Positions 17,520 to 26,301 of a stretch of 64,000 bases of DNA are shown piece after piece. Numbering within the stretch: the stretch's first letter is position 1; every line of letters begins with the position of its first letter. The notes beneath the pieces are model-generated. The model did no database searches, had not been told where the DNA came from, and was given only the letters and a program-made list of their open reading frames with translations. A program made the position numbers and the translations under genes. Source of the DNA: Clostridia bacterium (lineage in GTDB: Bacteria; Bacillota; Clostridia; Lachnospirales; Lachnospiraceae); NCBI GenBank assembly GCA_910576205.1, contig CAJTHL010000011.1:98403-162402 (forward strand), written 5' to 3'.

Positions 17520-18346
17520 AATGCTTCACCTGCCTTCTTCAATTCTTCCATCGCAATCGCATATTCCTCGTCATTGGGGGCTTTTCCATGCCATCCGGCA
17601 TTATTTTCCATAAAGGAAACGCCCTTGCCCTTTACGCTCTTCACGATAATCGCCGTGGGCACCTCCTTCACACCCTTTGCCTCGTCAAAAGCAGCCCTCA
17701 GCTGGTCAAAATCATGGGCGTCTTCCACATTAATTACATGGAAGTTAAAGGCCTCAAATTTTTTGTCAATGGGATAGGGGGAATTTACATCCGCAATGTT
17801 TCCGTCAATCTGCAGGCCGTTGTTGTCCACAATCACCACCAGGTTGTCCAGCTTCTTTGCGCCTGCAAACATAGCTGCTTCCCACACCTGGCCTTCCTGG
17901 ATTTCTCCGTCGCCCAGCAGCGTGTAAACGCGGTAATCTTTCTTGTCGATCTTTCCTGCCAGAGCCATACCCACAGCCGCGGAAATACCCTGTCCCAGGG
18001 AACCGCTGGACATGTCAAGTCCCGGCGTGTGCTGCATACAGGGATGTCCCTGTAAATGGGAGCCGATCTGACGAAGGGTCATCAGATCCTCCTTGGGGAA
18101 AAAGCCTCTCTCCGCCAGCGTAGCATACAGTCCCGGAGCCGTGTGGCCTTTGGAAAGTACGAAACGGTCTCTGTCCGGATCCTTTGGATTCTTCGGATCC
18201 ACATGCATTTCCTCAAAATAGAGATATGTAAATACCTCTGTCGCGGAAAGGGAGCCGCCCGGATGGCCGGCTTTTGCACTGTGAACGGAGGTAACGATGC
18301 TCTTACGAATCTCATTCGCAGTTTTTTGAAGTTCTAACTTGTTCAT
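17507..18346 (-). CDS. Transketolase, N-terminal subunit
   Basis: The 279-residue protein is the thiamine-diphosphate-binding half of a split transketolase. It shows the conserved HSAKAGHPGGSLS at residues 22-34, SKGHTAPGLYA, GSLGQGISAAVGMA, and the cofactor motif beginning LGDGEIQEGQVWEA and ending with an Asn-Asn pair (VDNNGLQIDG). It precedes and overlaps the C-terminal subunit gene. A strong promoter (18385-18413) lies about 40 bp upstream, so the pair forms its own transcription unit. Confidence 0.94.
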   Translation of the reverse strand: MNKLELQKTANEIRKSIVTSVHSAKAGHPGGSLSATEVFTYLYFEEMHVDPKNPKDPDRDRFVLSKGHTAPGLYATLAERGFFPKEDLMTLRQIGSHLQGHPCMQHTPGLDMSSGSLGQGISAAVGMALAGKIDKKDYRVYTLLGDGEIQEGQVWEAAMFAGAKKLDNLVVIVDNNGLQIDGNIADVNSPYPIDKKFEAFNFHVINVEDAHDFDQLRAAFDEAKGVKEVPTAIIVKSVKGKGVSFMENNAGWHGKAPNDEEYAIAMEELKKAGEALCQM

Positions 18347-18384
18347 GATTTTCCCACCTTTTCCTTTATATTTATTCTGTCTTA

Positions 18385-18413
18385 AGTATATACAAACGCC
18401 GGGTCCTGGTCAA
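18385..18413 (-). promoter_or_regulatory. Promoter of the split transketolase operon
   Basis: On the minus strand TTGACC (18408-18413) and TATACT (18385-18390) are separated by exactly 17 bp, upstream of the transketolase N-subunit start at 18346. Confidence 0.75.
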
Positions 18414-18464
18414 GCCCAAGTTTTGGCGTTCCGGATTCTTTAAAGGGGATGAAAACGCAGGAAA

Positions 18465-18493
18465 GGACAGCAGAATCTGAAAGCCTGCTGCCC
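18465..18493. terminator. Hairpin after recR, possible bidirectional terminator
   Basis: GGACAGCAG (18465-18473) pairs with CTGCTGCCC (18485-18493) over 9 bp with one G-U. It lies just past the recR stop. On the minus strand it is followed by TTTCCTGCGTTTT, an imperfect T tract. On the plus strand it is followed by a better one (GTCTTTTTC), though no plus-strand gene lies upstream. Confidence 0.5.
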
Positions 18494-18509
18494 GTCTTTT
18501 TCATTTTAT

Positions 18510-19106
18510 TTACAATTCTACCCTGCCCTCCAGCGCCCGCAGAAGCGTTACCTCATCAATATATTCCAGGTCGCCTCCCACCGGCACGCCGCTGGCAATG
18601 CGGGTGACCCGGATACCCGTGGGCTTGATAAGCTTGCTGATATACATGGCGGTTGTCTCCCCCTCCAGGCTTGAGTTGGTGGCGATAATCACCTCGTCCA
18701 CCTCCCCCTGGAGCCGCTGCATCAGCTCCTTTAAGCGGATGTCCGAGGGACCGATGCCAAGCATGGGAGAAATAGCTCCGTGAAGCACATGGTAAACGCC
18801 CTCATATTTCCCGGTCTTTTCATAGGCCGCCAGATCCCGGGTGTTTTCCACCACCATAATCGTCCTCTGATCCCGTTTGGGATTGCTACAGATGGGGCAT
18901 AGAGACGCGTCCGTCATAGTGAAGCACTGTTTACAGTACCGGACGTTTTTCTTTGCGTCGATAATAGCGCCAGAGAGAGCTTCCGCCTGTTCCACAGGCA
19001 TATTTACAATGTGAAATGCCAGCCGCTGGGCCGTCTTGCTCCCTATGCCGGGAAGCGCCGACAGCTGGTCGATCAGACGACTGATCTGACTGCTGTAATA
19101 GTCCAT
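18510..19106 (-). CDS. recR: Recombination mediator RecR
   Basis: The 198-residue protein is RecR, which works with RecO (and RecF, encoded at 48376 here) to load RecA on gapped DNA. The helix-hairpin-helix start ([18 protein letters not shown]), the C4 zinc finger ([16 protein letters not shown]), the Toprim domain ([13 protein letters not shown]), and the C-terminal THx region with [13 protein letters not shown] and [12 protein letters not shown] are all present at normal length. Its ATG shares one base with the ybaB stop (TAATG), so it is coupled to ybaB and dnaX. Confidence 0.97.
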   Translation of the reverse strand: MDYYSSQISRLIDQLSALPGIGSKTAQRLAFHIVNMPVEQAEALSGAIIDAKKNVRYCKQCFTMTDASLCPICSNPKRDQRTIMVVENTRDLAAYEKTGKYEGVYHVLHGAISPMLGIGPSDIRLKELMQRLQGEVDEVIIATNSSLEGETTAMYISKLIKPTGIRVTRIASGVPVGGDLEYIDEVTLLRALEGRVEL

Positions 19107-19459
19107 TAGAACGGCATGCCTCCCAGTCCGCCAAAGCCTCCTGTCAACTTAGACATGGCTGCGGCCGACTCCTCCTCCATCTGGCGCAGAGCCTGGTTTG
19201 TGGCAGCCATAATAAGGTCCTCAAGCATCTCAATATCATCGGGATCCACAACCTCTTCCGACAGCTTTACCTTTGTGATCTCCTTTTTTCCGGAAACCGT
19301 CACCTCCACGGCCCCGCCGCCTGCCGCAGCCGTATACTCCTTTGTCTCCAGCTCCTTCTGGCTCTCCTCCATCTGGCGCTGCATTCTCTGGGCCTGTTTC
19401 ATGAGATTATTCATATTTCCTGGCATTCCCATACCAGGATATCCGCCTCTCTTAGCCAT
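19106..19459 (-). CDS. YbaB/EbfC nucleoid-associated protein
   Basis: The 117-residue protein is a YbaB/EbfC-type dimeric DNA-binding protein. It begins with a Gly-Met-rich segment, continues with a coiled helix ([19 protein letters not shown]), then the beta core with [21 protein letters not shown] and a final helix. It sits between dnaX (4 bp upstream) and recR (1-bp overlap), the conserved dnaX-ybaB-recR order across bacteria, which supports the assignment. Confidence 0.95.
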   Translation of the reverse strand: MAKRGGYPGMGMPGNMNNLMKQAQRMQRQMEESQKELETKEYTAAAGGGAVEVTVSGKKEITKVKLSEEVVDPDDIEMLEDLIMAATNQALRQMEEESAAAMSKLTGGFGGLGGMPF

Positions 19460-19462
19460 TTC

Positions 19463-21076
19463 TTAGTCCTCCTCTTCTTCTATATCCATATGGATAATTT
19501 TTTCAAAATCAATCACCCCTACGTTTTTGTTGGGGTCTGTCTGGGCAGACGCTACCTGAATCTGTATCTTCCGCTGAATCCGCTTTTCAATAAGCTCCTC
19601 AAGCTGCGCAATATGATCGGTCTGCTTAAGGCTCTCCTCCGCCAGAGAATTGCGGGCAAGTATCCCAAGCCTGTTTTCTCCCAGTGCCTTTAGCTTTGCA
19701 TCCTTCAGCATAACCTTAAGGCTGGGATGGGACTGGTTTACGATCGAATACCAGTTCTTCACCACCAGTTCCACATCCTCCGGTACAGCGTCCACCATGG
19801 GAGGCTCCGGTTCCGCCTCCCCTCCAGGCGCGAAGCCTGCCCCGCCTCCCGGAAGGCCCGCTCCATAAGCGCCAGCCGCCCCGGCCAGGGCTTTAAGCCC
19901 CTCCTGAGAGATCCCCGTAAGGGTGTCCTCCATCTTCTTCTCCAGCGCCCGGATCCTGTCTAAAAGCCCGTCCTGGGCGGGTTCCATGGCCGGACAGCAG
20001 AGCTTGATAAGGGCTACCTCCACCAGGATCCGCTTCTGGGTGGCGTTTCGAAGCTGACCTCCCAGCTCTGAGAAAACGCGGATATAGCGCGTAAGGGTAT
20101 CCGTCTCTACCATCTGGGCTTCCTGGCGGAGCTGGTTTAAATTCTCCGTGGAAACATCCAGCACATCCTCAATCTGCTCGGAGCTTTTGAGGAGCAGGAG
20201 GTTCCTAAGATACCAGGTGAAATCCGTCACAAACTGGGACAGCTCCCGTCCCTGAAGCACAAGCTTCTCCACATCCTCCATAACCGCCACCAGATCTCCC
20301 TTTAAGATCTTTCGCAGAAGGCTGCTGTACACATCCGTGTCTACGGCTCCCAGCACTTCCAGCACATGGTCGTAGGTCAGGGGTTCATTTAGATAAAAGG
20401 CAATGCACTGGTCTAAAAGGCTTAAGGCGTCCCGCAGGGAGCCGTCCGCCGCCTTGGCAATGTAGCGCAGAGCCTTCTCCTCCGTCTCCACCTGTTCCTT
20501 TTCGGTCAGCTCCTGAAGCCTGGCCGTAATGGTATCCGCCGTAATGCGCCGGAAATCATAGCGCTGGCACCGGGAAAGGATGGTGATGGGGATCTTGTGA
20601 ACCTCCGTAGTGGCTAGAATAAAGATCACATAGGAGGGCGGCTCCTCCAGGGTCTTCAGAAGCGCGTTGAAAGCCCCTGGAGACAGCATATGCACCTCGT
20701 CGATAATGTACACTTTAAACCGCCCCTCCGTGGGGGAATAGACGATCTCCTCCCGGATCTCCCGGATATTGTCCACGCTGGTGTTGGAGGCCGCATCGAT
20801 CTCGATGACATTCATGGAGCGCCCCGCCCCGATGGAACGGCAGGAGGGGCATTCCCCGCAGGGACTCCCCTCCAGGGGATGCTCGCAGTTTACTGCCCTG
20901 GCAAAGATCTTTGCTATGGTGGTCTTACCGGTGCCCCGGGTACCGCAGAATAAATACGCGTGCCCGATACGATCTGCCATTATCTGGTTCTTCAATGTTG
21001 TCACAATATGATCCTGCCCCTTTACATCCTCAAACTCCGAGGGGCGGAACTTCCGGTAAAGCGCCATATAAGACAT
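19463..21076 (-). CDS. dnaX: DNA polymerase III subunit gamma/tau
   Basis: The 537-residue protein is the clamp-loader motor of the replicative polymerase. Walker A (CGTRGTGKTT, about residue 45), the zinc-binding cysteines (C-E-H...PCGECPSC), Walker B with DEVH, and the sensor-1 Ser-Arg-Cys stretch are present, followed by the collar domain and a less conserved Gly/Pro/Ala-rich linker near residues 400-430. The length matches a full tau without the extended C-terminus of E. coli. It starts the dnaX-ybaB-recR operon; pfkA ends 49 bp upstream on the same strand. Confidence 0.96.
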   Translation of the reverse strand: MSYMALYRKFRPSEFEDVKGQDHIVTTLKNQIMADRIGHAYLFCGTRGTGKTTIAKIFARAVNCEHPLEGSPCGECPSCRSIGAGRSMNVIEIDAASNTSVDNIREIREEIVYSPTEGRFKVYIIDEVHMLSPGAFNALLKTLEEPPSYVIFILATTEVHKIPITILSRCQRYDFRRITADTITARLQELTEKEQVETEEKALRYIAKAADGSLRDALSLLDQCIAFYLNEPLTYDHVLEVLGAVDTDVYSSLLRKILKGDLVAVMEDVEKLVLQGRELSQFVTDFTWYLRNLLLLKSSEQIEDVLDVSTENLNQLRQEAQMVETDTLTRYIRVFSELGGQLRNATQKRILVEVALIKLCCPAMEPAQDGLLDRIRALEKKMEDTLTGISQEGLKALAGAAGAYGAGLPGGGAGFAPGGEAEPEPPMVDAVPEDVELVVKNWYSIVNQSHPSLKVMLKDAKLKALGENRLGILARNSLAEESLKQTDHIAQLEELIEKRIQRKIQIQVASAQTDPNKNVGVIDFEKIIHMDIEEEED

Positions 21077-21125
21077 GGATGCTGCTCCTTATCCTTGTAT
21101 TCTGAAAATTCCATATTTTTACCAT

Positions 21126-22199
21126 TTAATCTCCAAAGCTGATACCAATCATTTTCGCTTCTTTGATAATGGAAGAATTGGGATCCACAAATTTCAGCTT
21201 TCCTGCGGATTTCTCCAGCGGGACCCTGGTAGTCTCCCCGTTTATAATGCCGATCATATAGCCATAGTCTCCATCCACAATGGCCTGGGCCGCCGCCGCG
21301 CCAAGGCGTGTGGAAAGCACACGGTCATAGGGACATGGACTGCCGCCTCTCTGGGTATGCCCGGGCACGGTAACGCGCACCTCTGTGCCGATTTTTTCTG
21401 AAATCTGCTCTGCGATCTCATAGGACACCGCCGGGTACGGATAAGTTTTCATATATTCCTTCAGATCTTTCTTGGACATCTCTGCCCGCTCCCTGGAAAT
21501 GGCGCCCTCCGCCACGGCCAGGATGGTAAAGCCCTTCTTCTGTTTGTTCCGCCTGTCTATGGCCTCACAGATCTTTTTAATATCATAGGGAATCTCGGGA
21601 ATCAGGATAATATCCGCTCCTCCGGCGATTCCTGCGTGAAGGGTAAGCTGTCCCACCTTATGACCCATTACCTCCACGATAAATACCCTTCCGTGGGAGG
21701 CTGCCGTGGTATGGATACAGTCAATGCAGTTAGTGGCAATGTCCACGGCGCTCTGGAAACCAAAGGTCATGTCCGTGCCGTAAATATCATTGTCAATGGT
21801 TTTTGGCATGTGGAGAATATTGAGGCCTTCCTCCCGCAGCAGATTGGCCGTCTTCTGGGTTCCGTTTCCGCCTAAGATAACCAGGCAGTCCAGGCGCAGC
21901 TTGTAGTATGTGTGCTTCATGGCCTCCACCTTGTCCAGGCCGTTCTCATCCGGCACGCGCATCTGCTTAAAGGCCTGACGGGAGCTTCCCAGGATGGTTC
22001 CGCCCTTTGTCAGAATGCCGGAGAAATCTTTTCCGGTCAGCATATGGTAATTTCCGTAAATCAGACCCTTGTAGCCTTCCTCAAATCCGTACAGTTCCAC
22101 CTCGTCATACACATTACAGACTCCTTTAACGATTCCCCGCATGGTAGCGTTTAATGCCTGGCAGTCTCCGCCGCTGGTAAGCATTCCAATCCGTTTCAT
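21126..22199 (-). CDS. 6-phosphofructokinase
   Basis: The 357-residue protein is a PfkA-superfamily kinase that phosphorylates fructose 6-phosphate. Seen motifs are TSGGDCQALNATMRG at the N-terminus, ILGGNGTQKTANLL (residues 108-121), MPKTIDND (131-138), VEVMGHKVG and GHTQRGGSPCPYDR. The residues that track phosphoryl donor are Gly at 113 (as in ATP enzymes) and Lys at 133 (as in PPi enzymes), the mixed group III combination; the preceding residue is Asn rather than the usual Asp. ATP use is likelier but not certain. The frame opens at a TTG two codons earlier; AGGAGG six bases before the ATG at 22199 decides the start. A promoter (22270-22298) and hairpin element B form its leader. Confidence 0.92.
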   Translation of the reverse strand: MKRIGMLTSGGDCQALNATMRGIVKGVCNVYDEVELYGFEEGYKGLIYGNYHMLTGKDFSGILTKGGTILGSSRQAFKQMRVPDENGLDKVEAMKHTYYKLRLDCLVILGGNGTQKTANLLREEGLNILHMPKTIDNDIYGTDMTFGFQSAVDIATNCIDCIHTTAASHGRVFIVEVMGHKVGQLTLHAGIAGGADIILIPEIPYDIKKICEAIDRRNKQKKGFTILAVAEGAISRERAEMSKKDLKEYMKTYPYPAVSYEIAEQISEKIGTEVRVTVPGHTQRGGSPCPYDRVLSTRLGAAAAQAIVDGDYGYMIGIINGETTRVPLEKSAGKLKFVDPNSSIIKEAKMIGISFGD

Positions 22200-22221
22200 A
22201 ACCAACCTCCTATTTTATTTT

Positions 22222-22263
22222 GCATCCACCCTTCCAGGGCCTTGTACGGGCAGATGCTGTTTT
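22222..22263 (-). repeat. Intergenic hairpin element, copy B (pfkA leader)
   Basis: On the minus strand AAAACA (22258-22263) leads into GCATCTGCCC (22248-22257), which pairs along 10 bp (two G-U) with GGGTGGATGC (22222-22231). The loop is 16 bases and ends in GGAAG. This is the shortest of three copies. It occupies most of the untranslated leader between the predicted pfkA transcription start and its AGGAGG. Confidence 0.7.
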
Positions 22264-22269
22264 AGCTTT

Positions 22270-22298
22270 AGTATATCACAAATCCCAATTTCTGTATA
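22270..22298 (-). promoter_or_regulatory. Candidate promoter of pfkA
   Basis: On the minus strand TATACA (22293-22298) and TATACT (22270-22275) are separated by 17 bp; transcription would begin at about the AAAACA that opens hairpin element B. The rest of the divergent gap (22299-22495) is very AT-rich and I see no convincing plus-strand promoter for the ABC operon in it. Confidence 0.5.
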
Positions 22299-22495
22299 CC
22301 CTGTGAGTATTTGTAAAATATGTATATATATTATGAAAATATATGTGTATTTATTTGCATATTCACCGGAAAATTTTTAGGAAACAGCAAAATAATAACA
22401 ATTTTAGACATAATATTCCCATTCTTGTCTCTGTTCAGCAAATATTTCTTCCAATAAAATAAAAGTATCCTAAATCAGATGAGGAGCGTGTGAAT

Positions 22496-23542
22496 ATGAA
22501 AGTTAAAAACACCGGGATTCATCCCTTAAAAGACCGCCAGAAGCGTGTCGTAACAGGGCGCCCCCATGGGCATAAATTTACAAACTGGTTTCTTTGCAAG
22601 CCGGAAAGCGGAATTATCTTAATCTTAATCCTTTTTGTTTTGTTTGCAACCATTGTAAATCCCTCCTTTCTCTCCTACCGGAATGTTATTAATATTTCCC
22701 GGGCTTCGGGATTTACCCTAATCGGTGTGGTGGGAATGGCTATGATTCTCATTATCGGAGGGCTGGATCTCTCCATCGGCTCCGTCTATGCCCTGGCGGC
22801 TCTGATCTGCGGAATGGGAATGACTGCATGGGGGCTTCCCATCCCGGTGGCAATTCTTTTGGGGCTTTTTACCGGCCTTGTCTGCGGCGCCATCAACGGG
22901 CTCCTGGTTGTCTACACGGATATACCGGCCATGATCGCCACCCTGGGTATGCAGTATATTGCCAGGGGCCTGGTGTCTGTTCTTACCAAAGGCGTCCCCA
23001 TCTACCCTCTGCCGGATGCCTTCGTACAAATCGAATCCACCAGGCTTGCCGGCTCGATTCCTATTGTGGTGCCCTTTTCCATAATTCTGGCCATAATGGC
23101 CCATCTGATTCTGTCCAAAACCGTTTTTGGCCGTTCCGTGTATGCCATTGGCGGAAACCAGGAAGCTGCCCGCATATCGGGAATTAATCTGCGGAAAACA
23201 AAGATGACCATTTACATCCTTATGGGGGGCCTTGCCTCCCTGGCAGGTATCCTTATGGCTTCCCGGCTGGGTTCTGCGGAGCCCTCCACTGGAGCAGGGC
23301 TGGAGATGAAGGTAATCTGCGCGGCCGTCATCGGCGGTATTTCCGTATCCGGCGGTATGGGAACCATGTTTGGCGCCATGCTGGGGGCGTTCTTTATGGA
23401 AGCCCTAACCAACTCCCTGACGGTAATGAAAATCTCCGTTTACTGGCAGAATGTAGTTTTTGGAATCGTGCTGCTCCTATCTGTGCTTCTGGATCAGTAT
23501 AAGCGGGCCATGCTTCGAAGAAACTCCATTAAAACCTCATAA
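22496..23542 (+). CDS. Sugar-type ABC transporter permease (RbsC-like)
   Basis: The 348-residue protein is a BPD_transp_2 permease of the carbohydrate-uptake-transporter-2 group, with about eight to ten membrane spans and the cytoplasmic loop that contacts the ATPase (GGNQEAARISGINLRKTKM). A hydrophilic N-terminal tail of about 35 residues precedes the first span. A GTG opens the frame six bases earlier, but GAGGAG is correctly spaced only for the ATG at 22496. It is followed 33 bp later by the ATPase, and the binding protein is the fourth gene of the cluster. The substrate is probably a sugar or nucleoside-like compound; it cannot be fixed from sequence. Confidence 0.9.
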   Translation: MKVKNTGIHPLKDRQKRVVTGRPHGHKFTNWFLCKPESGIILILILFVLFATIVNPSFLSYRNVINISRASGFTLIGVVGMAMILIIGGLDLSIGSVYALAALICGMGMTAWGLPIPVAILLGLFTGLVCGAINGLLVVYTDIPAMIATLGMQYIARGLVSVLTKGVPIYPLPDAFVQIESTRLAGSIPIVVPFSIILAIMAHLILSKTVFGRSVYAIGGNQEAARISGINLRKTKMTIYILMGGLASLAGILMASRLGSAEPSTGAGLEMKVICAAVIGGISVSGGMGTMFGAMLGAFFMEALTNSLTVMKISVYWQNVVFGIVLLLSVLLDQYKRAMLRRNSIKTS

Positions 23543-23575
23543 TCCCACAAAAATCCAGGAAAGAAGGCCAAGGAC

Positions 23576-25093
23576 ATGAAGCAGACTGTTTTAACTGTAG
23601 AAAATGTAATAAAGCGTTTTCCCGGAACCGTTGCCCTAAAGGGCGTTTCCTTTGAACTCCACGCCCAGGAAATCCTTGCCCTGGCAGGGGAAAACGGAGC
23701 AGGGAAATCCACACTGATGAAGATTTTAAGCGGCATTTATCCCCATAGGGAATACGAGGGAAAAATCACCCTCAACGGAAAAGAATGCCAGTTTACCGGC
23801 ACTGCCATGGCGGAAAACGCAGGAATCGCCATGATTTACCAGGAGCTGAATATGGAACTGGATCTCTCCGTAGCAGAGAATATCGTCCTTGGAAAGTATC
23901 CCAGGACAAAATGGGGATCCATTGACTGGAAGCAGGTGCGCGAGGAGGCTGAAAAGACCCTTGGCCAGGTAGGGCTTCATCTGGATACCGGCACCATTGT
24001 CCGCAACCTGAATCCATCCATGCAGCAGCTTGTGAGCATTGCCAGGGCTCTCTACCGGAAGCCCCGGGTGCTGATTCTGGACGAGCCCACCTCTGTGCTG
24101 ACAGAACGGGAAGCCCAAAAGCTTATGGAAATTATACGAAAATTAAAGAACGACGGTATCTCCTGCATTTACATTTCCCATAAGCTGGATGAAATTTTTG
24201 AGCTCTGCGACCGGGTTGTTGTATTCCGGGACGGGGAAAAGATCAGCGAGCACCAAAAAGCCCTTGGATATGACAGCAGCCGGCTTATTGAGGATATGAT
24301 CGGCCGCCGCCTGGTAGCCATGTATCCCAAGCGGGCAGCCCAAATCGGTGAGGAAATTCTACGGGTCGAGCATTTCCAGGCTCCCCATCCCTTCGCCTAT
24401 GGGAAAAATATCATTGAGGACGTAAGCTTTTCCCTGAAAAGGGGAGAAATCCTGGGTCTTGCGGGCCTGGTGGGGGCCGGCCGCTCGGAGCTTGTCAGTG
24501 CTATCTTTGGGGCCATACCCAAAACACACGGCTCTGTTTACCTGGAAGGGCAGGAAATCCAGATCAGGGAACCCTACGAGGCCATCCGCTATGGCTTTGG
24601 ATTCCTTTCGGAGGACCGGAAAAAAAACGGCTATGTGTGGTGCATGAATATCCGGGAAAATATGACCCTGGTAACTCTGCGCTCCATGGTAAAAAGGCTC
24701 TTTGTAAACGCCAGAGAGGAGGAGGCCCAGGCGGAAGAATATTTCCAGCGCTTGAAGGTGAAAGCCCCGGGACTGGAAACCATGATTACAAGCCTCTCCG
24801 GAGGAAACCAGCAGAAAGTTATCCTGGCAAAATGGCTCATGGGCAATATCCGGATTCTGATGCTGGACGAACCCACCAGAGGAATTGACGTGGGAACCAA
24901 GTCGGAGATCTACAAGCTTATGCAGGAGCTGACAGAAAACGGCATTTCCATAATCATGATTTCCTCAGAAATGTCCGAGCTTCTCACCATGTGCGACCGC
25001 ATAATTGTGCTGGGAAAGGGCATTGTGCAAAGGGAATTTGCAAGGGGCGAGGCAGACGAAGTGCGTCTTTTGCAGGCGTCCTCCTGCACTTGA
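23576..25093 (+). CDS. Sugar-type ABC transporter ATPase, two ABC domains
   Basis: The 505-residue protein is an RbsA/MglA-type fused double ATPase. The first domain has a full Walker A (GENGAGKST, about residue 42), signature region and Walker B (LILDEPTSVLTERE). The second has the degenerate Walker A typical of the family (GLVGAGRSEL), an intact LSGGNQQKV signature and LMLDEPTRGIDVGTK. It pairs with the upstream permease and the binding protein at 26302 to power uptake. Translation starts at the ATG at 23576 behind a purine-rich site. About 100 bp separate it from the UroD-like gene, and that gap contains hairpin element C. Confidence 0.92.
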   Translation: MKQTVLTVENVIKRFPGTVALKGVSFELHAQEILALAGENGAGKSTLMKILSGIYPHREYEGKITLNGKECQFTGTAMAENAGIAMIYQELNMELDLSVAENIVLGKYPRTKWGSIDWKQVREEAEKTLGQVGLHLDTGTIVRNLNPSMQQLVSIARALYRKPRVLILDEPTSVLTEREAQKLMEIIRKLKNDGISCIYISHKLDEIFELCDRVVVFRDGEKISEHQKALGYDSSRLIEDMIGRRLVAMYPKRAAQIGEEILRVEHFQAPHPFAYGKNIIEDVSFSLKRGEILGLAGLVGAGRSELVSAIFGAIPKTHGSVYLEGQEIQIREPYEAIRYGFGFLSEDRKKNGYVWCMNIRENMTLVTLRSMVKRLFVNAREEEAQAEEYFQRLKVKAPGLETMITSLSGGNQQKVILAKWLMGNIRILMLDEPTRGIDVGTKSEIYKLMQELTENGISIIMISSEMSELLTMCDRIIVLGKGIVQREFARGEADEVRLLQASSCT

Positions 25094-25165
25094 AAACAGC
25101 ATCTGCCGGGATGGCAGATACATCCTTTGGGGCAGAATCCCGGAAGGACTTCAGAAGGCGGATGC
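25093..25165 (+). repeat. Intergenic hairpin element, copy C
   Basis: AAAACA (25093-25098) is followed by GCATCTGCC (25099-25107), which pairs over 9 bp (one G-U) with GGCGGATGC (25157-25165). The 5' arm can instead pair with GGCAGAT at 25113-25119, giving a competing 7-bp hairpin. Between these lies a further stem (TCCTT with AAGGA, and GGG with CCC). The element starts within the last codons of the ATPase and ends 28 bases before the UroD-like ATG, so it sits inside the ABC operon between two genes. Confidence 0.7.
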
Positions 25166-25193
25166 AAAATTAATCTTATAGGAGTGAATAAAG

Positions 25194-26222
25194 ATGACAG
25201 GATATGAACGAATTTCCGAAGTCCTAAAGGGGAATATTCCGGACCGGATTCCGGTGATGATGCATAATTTTCTGATGGCAGCCCGGGAGGCGGGCCTTAC
25301 CATGGATGAATTCAGAAGCTCCGCGGACAATATGAGCCAGGCCATGATAAAAGCCTGTCAGACCTATGACCTGGACGGCATCTTTCTGGATGTGGACACC
25401 GCCCTTCTGGCAGGCGCATGCGGCGCCCGGGTGAAATACCCCAGGGATATTGCGGCCGTATGTGAGGACAGACAGACCAGAAGTATTCCCCAGATTATGG
25501 AAGATCTTCAGAAGATAGACCTAAGAAATAACGAGAGAGTCCAGATTTATCTGGAAGCGGTTCACAAGCTTTCAAGGTGGTGCCGTAAGGAAGGCGTCTA
25601 CATGCGGGCAAACGCTGACCAGGGCCCCTTTTCCCTGGCGTGCCTTCTGACCGGTATGAACGAATTTCTGATGAATCTTCTGGACGAGGATATGGAAGAG
25701 GAAATCCATGAACTGATTCAGTGTACCTACAGGGTCAGTTTCCAGATGCAGCATCTTTGCATGGAGGCAGGCGCAGACGGCACCAGCTACGGAAACAGCT
25801 CCGAAGGGTGCAGCGTCGTCTCCCCGGAGCTTTTTCGCAAATTCGGTAAGCCCCTGGAAACCCGTCTGGCCCAGGAATTAAAGCAGGACGGCATTACCAC
25901 CATCTGCCATATCTGCGGACGGATTACCCCCATTCTGGAAGATCTGGCTGAAACCGGATGTGCCGCTGTAGAAATGGACGCCAAGACAGATCTAAAGGCG
26001 GCAAAAAAAGCCGCCAGGGGCCGTTTTATTATATCCGGCAATCTGGATCCCGCCCTTCTGGCAGAGGGAAACAAAAAGGATATCCGGGTGGAGACAGAAA
26101 AAATCTGCGATCTGTTCCGGGGAGAGGGCGGCCTGATTTTATGCTCCGGCTGCGCACTGTCCCCCTATACGCCGGGAGAAAATATCCGCACTGTGGTAGA
26201 AACGGTCAGAATATCTGGCTAA
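25194..26222 (+). CDS. Uroporphyrinogen decarboxylase-family (MtaA-like) protein
   Basis: The 342-residue protein has the UroD-fold pattern but also the zinc-ligand layout of methylcobalamin-dependent methyltransferases such as MtaA/CmuA: His239-x-Cys241 and then Cys317 in LCSGCALSPYTPGEN. The typical end of such proteins, SGNLDPALLAEG before the last Cys, is present. True UroD of haem synthesis lacks this H-x-C...C set and no haem genes are nearby, so a corrinoid- or methyl-transfer role is likelier. It is embedded between the ATPase and the binding protein of a sugar-type ABC transporter; a link to metabolism of a methylated substrate is inference. TAGGAG precedes the ATG. Confidence 0.83.
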   Translation: MTGYERISEVLKGNIPDRIPVMMHNFLMAAREAGLTMDEFRSSADNMSQAMIKACQTYDLDGIFLDVDTALLAGACGARVKYPRDIAAVCEDRQTRSIPQIMEDLQKIDLRNNERVQIYLEAVHKLSRWCRKEGVYMRANADQGPFSLACLLTGMNEFLMNLLDEDMEEEIHELIQCTYRVSFQMQHLCMEAGADGTSYGNSSEGCSVVSPELFRKFGKPLETRLAQELKQDGITTICHICGRITPILEDLAETGCAAVEMDAKTDLKAAKKAARGRFIISGNLDPALLAEGNKKDIRVETEKICDLFRGEGGLILCSGCALSPYTPGENIRTVVETVRISG

Positions 26223-26301
26223 TTACTGGAAATCAGGAAAAAACGCTATACCGCGGCTACGGCCGTCTGTATAATAAAAAAGATTCCAAGGAGGAAAAGA
26301 A

